From an uncultured Eubacteriales bacterium (GTDB taxonomy: Bacteria > Bacillota > Clostridia > Oscillospirales > Acutalibacteraceae), in NCBI GenBank assembly GCA_900540235.1, contig UQEY01000003.1:39140-103139 (forward strand): a DNA stretch of 64,000 nt, read 5' to 3'. Shown piece by piece: positions 42,290-48,456 of this stretch (positions are counted from its first letter, which is position 1; each line of letters begins with the position of its first letter). A model generated the notes under the pieces. That model ran no database searches. It was not told where the DNA came from and saw only the letters and a program-made list of their open reading frames with translations. Both the position numbers and the translations under genes were made by a program.

Positions 42290-43522
42290 TTATAGCGGTG
42301 AAATGGGGTGTATTGTGTGGTCGTCATAAGGGTTGAAATGCGAAAGTTCGGTGTCAATAAGCTGCATTCCCCGTTGTATGCAAAAATTGCCGTACCTGTC
42401 TTTGAGCGTGTCAACTGCCGTGTCAATCTTTTCAAGTTTTTCTCTTTTTTCAACCGATTTCGATAAATCAAATTGTATAATTTCGTCATAGTCAAAGTCA
42501 GTCATACTTATTCCAAGGCTTCTTATCGGTAGTTTCCAGTCATAATTGTCGATAAAAAGATTCATGGCATTGTCTGTAATTTCAAGGCTGACATTAGTAG
42601 GCGAACTCATTTTGCATTGCCTTGTAAAAGAGTTTAATTCTTTATCTCTTACATAAATTGATAGGGTAGTGCCTTTTAAATTCAAATCTCTCATTCGTCT
42701 TGCAACGCTTTCTGCAAGCACACTGAATATTATTTTAACATCTTCGTTTGTTACCAAATCTCTCGGGGTGGTCGTGGCATTGCCTATGCTTTTAACTTCT
42801 CGTTCAATATCCTTGTGCCTAACCGGTGCGTTGTCCTCACCGTTTGCATATCTTTTCAGCATAACACCGTTTTTTCCGAGTATCTTTTTTAAAAAGGCTT
42901 CGTCGGTGTCGGCAAGTTGACCGAGTGTGTTTATTCCGTAAAAATTAAGCTTTTTTGTTGTTGCTCTGCCTATCATAATCATATCGCTGCATTTTAAAGG
43001 CCAAACAATATTTTTGTAGTTTTTTCTTGAAATTACGGTTATTGCGTCCGGTTTTCTGTAATCTGAGCCAAGCTTTGCAAAAACCTTGTTAAAACTCACG
43101 CCGACGCTTACCGTTATTCCAACTTCTTTTTTTATCCTCTCTTTAATCTCAAAGCCTATTTCTCTTCCGCTTTTGTACCAATCACCCGTAACATCTATCC
43201 AACTTTCGTCAAGTCCGAACGGTTCAATCAAATCTGTATAATCTTCTAAAATTCTTCTCACTTTTTTTGAAAATTCAATATAAATCGGAAAATTCGGAGG
43301 AACTATTATTAAATTCGGGCATTTTTGCCTTGCTTTCCATAAAGGTTCGCCTACAACTAAACCGTATTTTGATGCAATTTCGTTTTTAGTAAGTATTATT
43401 CCGTGCCTGCTTTCTTCACTTCCGCCAACGGCAACGGGTTTGTTTTTTAATTGGGGATGTAAAAAACATTCAACGCTTGCGTAAAATTTGTTGCAGTCAA
43501 TATGAAGTATTTGCCTTTCCAT
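42290..43522 (-). CDS. dinB: Y-family DNA polymerase (DinB/Pol IV type)
   Basis: An error-prone translesion polymerase. The ATG at 43522 has GGTGAA six bases upstream; the ATG two codons earlier is too close to that site. 410 residues. Catalytic motifs: HIDCNKFYASVEC (first metal Asp, about residue 8), YGLVVGEPLWKARQKCP and PFGLDESWIDVTGD (Asp-Glu pair, about 103-104). Little-finger domain follows and there is no clear C-terminal beta-clamp peptide. Two LexA-like boxes overlap the promoter, so DNA damage induction is expected. Confidence 0.93.
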   Translation of the reverse strand: MERQILHIDCNKFYASVECFLHPQLKNKPVAVGGSEESRHGIILTKNEIASKYGLVVGEPLWKARQKCPNLIIVPPNFPIYIEFSKKVRRILEDYTDLIEPFGLDESWIDVTGDWYKSGREIGFEIKERIKKEVGITVSVGVSFNKVFAKLGSDYRKPDAITVISRKNYKNIVWPLKCSDMIMIGRATTKKLNFYGINTLGQLADTDEAFLKKILGKNGVMLKRYANGEDNAPVRHKDIEREVKSIGNATTTPRDLVTNEDVKIIFSVLAESVARRMRDLNLKGTTLSIYVRDKELNSFTRQCKMSSPTNVSLEITDNAMNLFIDNYDWKLPIRSLGISMTDFDYDEIIQFDLSKSVEKREKLEKIDTAVDTLKDRYGNFCIQRGMQLIDTELSHFNPYDDHTIHPISPL

Positions 43523-43552
43523 AATCATTTCACCAACTGTTCTAATCGTTAT

Positions 43553-43592
43553 CGAACATACATTCTATAACAGATGATAAAACAAATGTTCT
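43553..43592. promoter_or_regulatory. Two LexA (SOS) box-like sites upstream of dinB
   Basis: CGAACATACATTCT (43553-43566) and AAACAAATGTTC (43580-43591), each one mismatch from GAACNNNNGTTC. The second lies in the spacer of the dinB promoter and the first just downstream of the -10. Both are placed to block transcription. Confidence 0.75.
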
Positions 43593-43602
43593 ATAAAGTC
43601 AA
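43574..43602 (-). promoter_or_regulatory. Promoter of dinB
   Basis: On the minus strand TTGACT (43602-43597), 17-bp spacer, TATCAT (43579-43574). Confidence 0.7.
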
Positions 43603-43634
43603 GCGTTAAAATTTTAAAGTCCCTATATTATCTC

Positions 43635-43663
43635 TTGACGGAAATTATTTATTCCGTTATACT
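43635..43663 (+). promoter_or_regulatory. Promoter of the P-loop kinase-like gene
   Basis: TTGACG (43635-43640), 17-bp spacer, TATACT (43658-43663). Divergent from dinB, outside its LexA-like boxes. Confidence 0.7.
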
Positions 43664-43701
43664 AATTATGTATGTAGGTAATAAATTTAAAAGGTGAAAT
43701 T

Positions 43702-44412
43702 ATGATTTACGATATCGCAGGTCTTAAAGTCGAAATAAAAAATGAAAAGGGGAGAACTGCAAAACAGGCAATTCCGTACCTTGCAAAAAATCAGGATGAA
43801 AAAAATATAGACATAACTATTGATGTTAACGAAAAGAGAGTGAAAGACGCTATGGCTGAGCATCCGGAACTCGTTCAGGACGATTGGGAATATATGCTAA
43901 CCGGTTCCGATTTCTATACCGATTTAATTAATTATAACGGTATATTGCTCCACTCTTCCTGCGTTGTAGTTGACGACTATGCTTACGCTTTTTCTGCCGA
44001 CAGCGGTACGGGTAAATCAACTCATACCGAGCTTTGGCTTAAACATTTCGGCGACAGGGCATATATTCTAAATGACGATAAACCGGCAATTCGTTTGATT
44101 GACGGCACGGTTTACGCTTGCGGCACCCCTTGGAGCGGAAAGTATGACTATTCCACACCGAAGGTTGTTAAACTTGCAGGTATTTGCTTTTTGAACAGAA
44201 GCGAAACAAATTATATTAAAAAGGCTGAAACGAGCAAAGCAGTTTTCAATATCTTTTCTCAAACGGTAAGAAAGCTTAATCAAGCTAAGATGGAAAATCT
44301 TTTTGATGTGCTTGAGCAAATTTTTGCAAAAGTGCCTCTTTACGAACTCGGTTGTAATATATCCGATGAAGCGGTTTTAACATCATATAACGCAATGAAA
44401 CCTAAAAAATAA
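43702..44412 (+). CDS. P-loop kinase-like protein related to HPr kinase/PEP-carboxykinase fold
   Basis: 236 residues. A Walker A motif FSADSGTGKSTHTELW lies around residues 94-109, preceded by LLHSSCVVVDDYAYA, and followed by ILNDDKPAIRLIDG and GTPWSGKYDYS. This layout matches small HprK-like proteins often found beside PqqD- or peptide-maturation genes. No such partner is seen here: the neighbours are dinB and a 6S-like RNA. The substrate is unknown. It has its own promoter and a bidirectional terminator, so it is a single-gene unit. Confidence 0.75.
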   Translation: MIYDIAGLKVEIKNEKGRTAKQAIPYLAKNQDEKNIDITIDVNEKRVKDAMAEHPELVQDDWEYMLTGSDFYTDLINYNGILLHSSCVVVDDYAYAFSADSGTGKSTHTELWLKHFGDRAYILNDDKPAIRLIDGTVYACGTPWSGKYDYSTPKVVKLAGICFLNRSETNYIKKAETSKAVFNIFSQTVRKLNQAKMENLFDVLEQIFAKVPLYELGCNISDEAVLTSYNAMKPKK

Positions 44413-44413
44413 C

Positions 44414-44456
44414 AAAAAGAAGTGAGGGTCTTAAAAATAGACTCTCACTTCTTTTT
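44414..44456. terminator. Bidirectional terminator between P-loop gene and 6S-like RNA
   Basis: AAAAAGAAGTGAG (44414-44426) / CTCACTTCTTTTT (44444-44456) with a GGTCT/AGACT extension. T runs lie on both strands, so it serves the plus-strand gene and the minus-strand RNA. Confidence 0.85.
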
Positions 44457-44463
44457 ATCAAAA

Positions 44464-44640
44464 ATCCACCCAGCCGCCGTCGGCTGACAATAACCTGCAT
44501 TCTAAGCAGGTGGGTTAAGCTCTTATCACTTTGTGCTACCAGCATCCAAATGGGAGGTCTGCATTCCCGTTTCAAAGAAGACAAATCCCTAATAAATCTT
44601 GTTCGGGTTACTAAAGCCGGCGGTTGTCGAGAAGGGCAGA
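44464..44640 (-). ncRNA. ssrS: Candidate 6S RNA (structured noncoding RNA)
   Basis: Noncoding ~175 nt immediately downstream of the DUF1292 gene and ending at a terminator. Closing stem CCGCCG (44479-44474) with CGGCGG (44623-44618); a large internal region; a small hairpin CCTGC/GCAGG (44494-44498, 44506-44510) on one side of it; and an inner arm with CTTTG/CAAAG (44529-44533, 44573-44577) and GGGA/TCCC. A rod with a large central bubble, a bubble-side hairpin and ~180-nt length is the 6S RNA plan, which regulates SigA RNA polymerase. The strand is inferred from the terminator and context. Another structured RNA class remains possible. Confidence 0.5.
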
Positions 44641-44655
44641 TTCTTTTATATATTA

Positions 44656-44976
44656 TTACTGTTCAGGCTCGAAATATTCAACATCAAACTTTTCCTCAAT
44701 CTTTTGCATAAGAATATCGGAAACTTGCTCGTATTCTATCTCGTCCTCAATTTCAACAAGATATTCGTCACCGTTGTCATCTGTTTGAACTTTAAGAGTA
44801 ATTACTTCATAATCACCGTCAACAATATCTTCGTCGGTTTCATTATATTTAGTAATTGCAACATAAACATCATCATCTGTTTCGTACCTCTCGAGAAGCT
44901 CAAAAAGTAATTCGTTGCCGTCGTCATCTGTTACACTGATGATGTCAGGCTCATAGTATTCTTCGTTTTCAGCCAT
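44656..44976 (-). CDS. DUF1292 (YrzB-like) acidic protein
   Basis: 106 residues, strongly acidic (Asp/Glu-rich, few Lys or Arg). Pattern ISVTDDDGNELLFELLERYE and DVYVAITKYN is the DUF1292 core. In Bacillus the homologue yrzB sits in the yrrK (ruvX) neighbourhood; no function is established. It has a GGAGG site seven bases before the ATG. The 6S-like RNA follows its stop by about 15 bases on the same strand. Confidence 0.88.
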   Translation of the reverse strand: MAENEEYYEPDIISVTDDDGNELLFELLERYETDDDVYVAITKYNETDEDIVDGDYEVITLKVQTDDNGDEYLVEIEDEIEYEQVSDILMQKIEEKFDVEYFEPEQ

Positions 44977-45105
44977 ATATTAGCCTCCTTAATCAAGTTA
45001 CCTTTAATATTATATATACTTTTATCACCATAGTCAATACTATAATCAATTTTTAACTAATTGTTTATAATTAACAAAAAAATATAAAAAAATTCAAAAA
45101 AACTA

Positions 45106-45134
45106 TTGACAAATACTAAATGCCGTGCTAATAT
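45106..45134 (+). promoter_or_regulatory. Strong SigA-type promoter of the large noncoding RNA
   Basis: Perfect TTGACA (45106-45111), 17-bp spacer, TAATAT (45129-45134). The predicted start, about 45141, coincides with the first paired base of the RNA. Confidence 0.85.
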
Positions 45135-45139
45135 GTAGA

Positions 45140-45709
45140 TGAACAAAGGAGATAGACAAAGGCAAACGAAAGATGAGGAATGAAAAGTAAAATGTTAATG
45201 AAGAACCTGCCGCTTATCTCTATCGCTTAACTTGTTCAGTATGCGAAAGGAGGCTTGTCCAATGGATCTTGAACCAGATCAGACAAGCACCCGAGAAGTA
45301 ACCCAATAAAATAACGGAATTTATGTATCGACAGAAGCAAAACGGAATTGCTTATAACGGATACAAGCTTTATGAAGTATAATATAAAAGTTATTCGGCA
45401 GAATTGGTAAATTACTATCGGGTGCGAAAAACTTAATAGTAAAGGTATATATGATTTTTATAAAAAAATCGTGATTATCCTGCCGATAATCTGTAGCGAA
45501 TGCTATAATATAAAATAATTTAACGAGGTACGGTCCGATGGGTTAGTAAATTAATCTAAATACTAACTGAATATAAACAGTATTTTAGAATAGGTCATTA
45601 AATATACGAGGTATAGACCGATGTACTAATCAGTTCATAATTTAAAATTTAATATTTAGTTTAATTAATAAAAAATAAAAGCTCTCAGCCGATAGGTTGA
45701 GAGTTTTTT
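45140..45709 (+). ncRNA. Large structured noncoding RNA, ~570 nt, class undetermined (ROOL-like size)
   Basis: A transcription unit with consensus promoter, no convincing open reading frame and an intrinsic terminator. Stems read directly: TGAACAA (45140-45146)/TTGTTCA (45232-45238); GGAGATA/TATCTCT (45148-45154, 45215-45221); GCTTGTC/GACAAGC (45253-45259, 45282-45288) with inner GATCT/AGATC; GCACCCGA/TCGGGTGC (45287-45294, 45418-45425); TCGGCAG/CTGCCGA (45395-45401, 45480-45486), which crosses the previous stem as a pseudoknot; GATTTTT/AAAAATC; TAATTTA/TAAATTA (45516-45522, 45547-45553). A duplicated motif ACGAGGTAYRGWCCGATG lies at 45523 and 45606. Length, structure and gut-Firmicute host resemble the large ornate RNAs (ROOL, OLE, GOLLD), ROOL best. 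It does not show RNase P, tmRNA or SRP motifs. Confidence 0.75.
45682..45709 (+). terminator. Rho-independent terminator of the large RNA
   Basis: CTCTCAGCC (45682-45690) / GGTTGAGAG (45695-45703), 9 bp with one G-T pair, GATA loop, then six T. Confidence 0.9.
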
Positions 45710-45727
45710 GCTATTAAATTATTGTTT

Positions 45728-45878
45728 GCGGTAGTGAATAAGCAGCCATAACCGCACCCGTTTTTTAAACAATTAGAAATTTATTTCTAATAAAATAAAT
45801 GAAACAATAAATGATTTGTTTCAACAACACAGGAACGATACGATTTTAGGTATCTAAAGATACCGTAATCGTATCGTT
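45728..45878. repeat. Cluster of four hairpins in a gene-free stretch
   Basis: GCGGT/ACCGC; TTAGAAA (45773-45779)/TTTCTAA (45784-45790); GAAACAA (45801-45807)/TTGTTTC (45816-45822); and a nested palindrome AACGATACGATT (45834-45845)/AATCGTATCGTT (45867-45878) with inner GGTATC-TAAA-GATACC. The last resembles in plan the nested palindrome at 28702. No gene is seen in 45710-46230. Confidence 0.65.
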
Positions 45879-45900
45879 GGGTGCTTTGAATTTTTAGGTC

Positions 45901-45927
45901 AGGGGCAGTACCATCGTACAGCACCCT
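45901..45927. repeat. Second copy of the GGGGCAGTACCATCGTACAGC palindrome
   Basis: Shares the GGGGCAGTACCATCGTACAG core with 36705-36730; the base after the shared core's GC differs (A against T). Confidence 0.6.
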
Positions 45928-45982
45928 TCCCTAAAAATCCAATTCTGACTACTTCTTCGCAACCTTAGTCGTACTAATTTTC

Positions 45983-46032
45983 TTGCTTCCCACTGTCGAG
46001 GGAAGTGGCGGCTTTGCCGTCGATAGGAGAGA
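45983..46032. repeat. Partial inverted copy of modular hairpin repeat family A
   Basis: On the minus strand it reads TCTCTCCTATCGACGGC, the CGGC/GCCG hairpin and CTTCCCTCGACAGTGGGAAG, then stops. Only the left half of the repeat is present. Confidence 0.65.
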
Positions 46033-46079
46033 TTACGAAAATCTTATCATTTTAGATTATTTAAAATAGAAAAATCACC

Positions 46080-46103
46080 GTAGGGGCGAATATCATTCGC
46101 CCG
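46080..46103. repeat. GTAGGGGCG hairpin repeat
   Basis: Identical to the copy at 33801-33824. Confidence 0.7.
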
Positions 46104-46181
46104 CCAAACAATAATTTATGGAAATTAATTCAAAATTTATTTATAAATTTTAAAAAATGTTAACTAAAACAACAAAAAATC

Positions 46182-46197
46182 ATCACTAAGCAGTGAT
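46182..46197. promoter_or_regulatory. Inverted repeat upstream of the two-component system
   Basis: ATCACT-AAGC-AGTGAT, 34 bases before the regulator start. A possible binding site for the response regulator or another factor; no test is possible from one copy. Confidence 0.35.
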
Positions 46198-46230
46198 AAA
46201 ATGATATCAACAAAGCAAAGGAGAAACATT

Positions 46231-46926
46231 ATGGGAACAAAAATTTTAGTCGTAGACGATGACCGCAACATTTGCGAGCTTTTAAAACTCTATTTGGAAA
46301 ATGACGGATATTCTGTTTTTGTTGCTAATGACGGGCAGGAAGCAGTTGAAATGTTCCAGTCAAAAGCACCTGAACTTGTCCTTCTTGATATTATGCTTCC
46401 TAAGATGGACGGTTGGCAGGTTTGTCGTGAAATCAGGAAAACTTCTAATACACCTATCATTATGCTTACTGCTAAGGGTGAAACTTTTGACAAGGTACTT
46501 GGTCTTGAACTCGGTGCAGATGACTATGTAACAAAACCGTTTGACGCAAAAGAAGTTATGGCAAGAGTTAAAGCAGTGCTTCGTAGAAGCAGCGGCAACT
46601 CGGAAGCAGAAGAAAACAGCAAGAAGATTGTTACTTACGACAATCTTGAAATCAATATTGTTAACTATGAACTTAAAGTTAAGGGAGTGCCTGTTGACAC
46701 ACCTCCTAAAGAACTTGAGCTTATTTATCATTTTGCTTCAAACCCTAACAGGGTTTACACTCGTGACCAGCTTCTTGACGAGGTTTGGGGATTTGACTAC
46801 TATGGTGACTCAAGAACAGTTGATGTTCATGTTAAAAGACTTCGTGAAAAACTTGAGGGTGTATCCGATAAATGGTCACTTAAAACCGTTTGGGGTGTAG
46901 GATACAAATTTGAAACAAAAGAATAA
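46231..46926 (+). CDS. Response regulator, OmpR/PhoB family
   Basis: 231 residues from the ATG at 46231 (AAAGGAG upstream). Receiver domain with acidic pocket VVDDD (9-11), phospho-acceptor Asp53 in LLDIMLPKMDGW, Thr in MLTAKG and Lys in TKPFDAKEV; then a winged-helix DNA-binding domain (LIYHFASNPNRVYTRDQLLDEVWG ... RTVDVHVKRLREKL). It is co-transcribed with the sensor kinase and an HtrA protease, as in CssRS-type envelope-stress systems. Confidence 0.94.
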   Translation: MGTKILVVDDDRNICELLKLYLENDGYSVFVANDGQEAVEMFQSKAPELVLLDIMLPKMDGWQVCREIRKTSNTPIIMLTAKGETFDKVLGLELGADDYVTKPFDAKEVMARVKAVLRRSSGNSEAEENSKKIVTYDNLEINIVNYELKVKGVPVDTPPKELELIYHFASNPNRVYTRDQLLDEVWGFDYYGDSRTVDVHVKRLREKLEGVSDKWSLKTVWGVGYKFETKE

Positions 46927-46941
46927 TCAGGGAACAAAGTT

Positions 46942-48456
46942 ATGACAAAAATGGATTTGCCTCCAAAAAAGACATTGAAGGATAATATTTTTGCTAAATA
47001 CTTTTTGTTGTTCTCGGCAATTATGCTTATTGTGCTTACCATTCTCGGCACTACGCTTACCGTTTTGGTCGGTGCGTATACTCAAAAGCAGACTACCGAT
47101 TTGCTTATGGAAAATGCGCAGTCGATTGCAAACAGCGTTAATTCAAATCTTCTCGTTTCCGATATGAACGATACATATTCAAACGAAAAAGAGATGATTT
47201 GCCGTGCACTTAAAATCATTTCAAACTCGGTTGATGCAGATATTTTTGTTTGCGATGTTGAGGGAAATGTGATTTTGTGTAAGGAAAGAGCCGACTCGCT
47301 CCCGTTTTTCGGCAAATTCGGCACTTGCTCGTATCATACTAATTATAATATAAGCGACTCTATTTTGCAGCAGGTGTATGAAAGCAGTTATGTGGGCAGC
47401 GGCGTCATCAGCAATCAGCGTTCGTATATTGTCGGCTGCCCGATTTACAGCAGTAATCAAATTATCGGTTCTGTTTTCGCAACAAGTGCAACGAGTTCTG
47501 CATCCTTGGTTCACGCAGTGTTTAGGATGTTTATGGGCAGTGCGATTTTGTGCCTGCTTTTAGGTTTCGTTTGCATTTGGCAGCTTACAAGAAGCTTTGT
47601 TTCACCGCTTCGTGATATGAGTAAAGCGGCAAAGCAGTTTGCAATCGGTGACTTTTCTTACAGAGTTAAAGTTAAGGGCTGCGATGAACTTGCTGAGCTT
47701 GGCAAAGCGTTTAACGATATGGCGGACGCTCTTGACACGCTTGAATCGTCAAGGCGAAGCTTTGTGTCTAATGTATCGCACGAGCTTCGAACTCCGATGA
47801 CTTCAATCGGCGGCTTTATTGACGGCATACTTGACGGAACAATACCAAAAGAAAAGGAAGACTATTATCTCGAAATTGTCAGCGGCGAAATAAAAAGACT
47901 TACCCGACTTGTAGTAACGATGCTTAATATGAGCAAAATAGAATCGGGCAGTTTTGAAATGAAACCGCAAAAATACGATATTTCAGACCAAATAATACAT
48001 ATTCTTTTAACCTTTGAGCAAAAGATTGAGGAAAAGAATATTGAAATTACAGGTCTTGAAGATTTAAACCCTACCTTTATCACTGCGGATAGGGATATGA
48101 TTTATCAGGTTATCTATAATATTTTTGACAACGCAGTTAAGTTTACAAACGAAAAGGGATATATCAATGTCAAAATGTTTGAAAACGAGCAAAGCGTTGA
48201 AGTGCACATCAAAAACAGCGGTATAGGTATTCAAAAGGAAGAACTTTCAAAAGTATTCCAAAGATTTTATAAGGTTGATAAATCAAGAGGACTTGACGCC
48301 AAGGGTGCAGGTTTGGGGTTATATATTGTAAAGATGATGGTTGAAATGCACAGCGGTACAATTTATGCGCAAAGCGAAGATGAAAATTCGGCAGAATTTG
48401 TGTTTAAACTTCCAAAGGCATACAACCCGGTCTATAAAAAAGGAGATAAACAATAA
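46942..48456 (+). CDS. Membrane sensor histidine kinase
   Basis: 504 residues. Two transmembrane helices (about 18-42 and 190-215) flank an extracytoplasmic sensor domain of ~150 residues. HAMP follows, then HisKA with SHELRTPMTS (phospho-His near residue 280), N-box NIFDNAVKFT (about 392) and G-box GAGLGLYIVKMM (about 455). It phosphorylates the regulator encoded 16 bases upstream. The signal is unknown, but linkage to HtrA suggests misfolded envelope proteins. Confidence 0.93.
   Translation: MTKMDLPPKKTLKDNIFAKYFLLFSAIMLIVLTILGTTLTVLVGAYTQKQTTDLLMENAQSIANSVNSNLLVSDMNDTYSNEKEMICRALKIISNSVDADIFVCDVEGNVILCKERADSLPFFGKFGTCSYHTNYNISDSILQQVYESSYVGSGVISNQRSYIVGCPIYSSNQIIGSVFATSATSSASLVHAVFRMFMGSAILCLLLGFVCIWQLTRSFVSPLRDMSKAAKQFAIGDFSYRVKVKGCDELAELGKAFNDMADALDTLESSRRSFVSNVSHELRTPMTSIGGFIDGILDGTIPKEKEDYYLEIVSGEIKRLTRLVVTMLNMSKIESGSFEMKPQKYDISDQIIHILLTFEQKIEEKNIEITGLEDLNPTFITADRDMIYQVIYNIFDNAVKFTNEKGYINVKMFENEQSVEVHIKNSGIGIQKEELSKVFQRFYKVDKSRGLDAKGAGLGLYIVKMMVEMHSGTIYAQSEDENSAEFVFKLPKAYNPVYKKGDKQ

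Noticed and set aside
44599..44910. Plus-strand open frame over the DUF1292 gene
   Set aside because: Phe/Ile/Asn-rich shadow of the acidic minus-strand gene, which has a proper binding site and family match.
45140..45709. RNase P RNA, tmRNA or SRP RNA for the large noncoding unit
   Set aside because: No GAGGAAAGTCC-type RNase P core, no tag-peptide reading frame with Ala-rich end, and no SRP GGAA-tetraloop domain were found.
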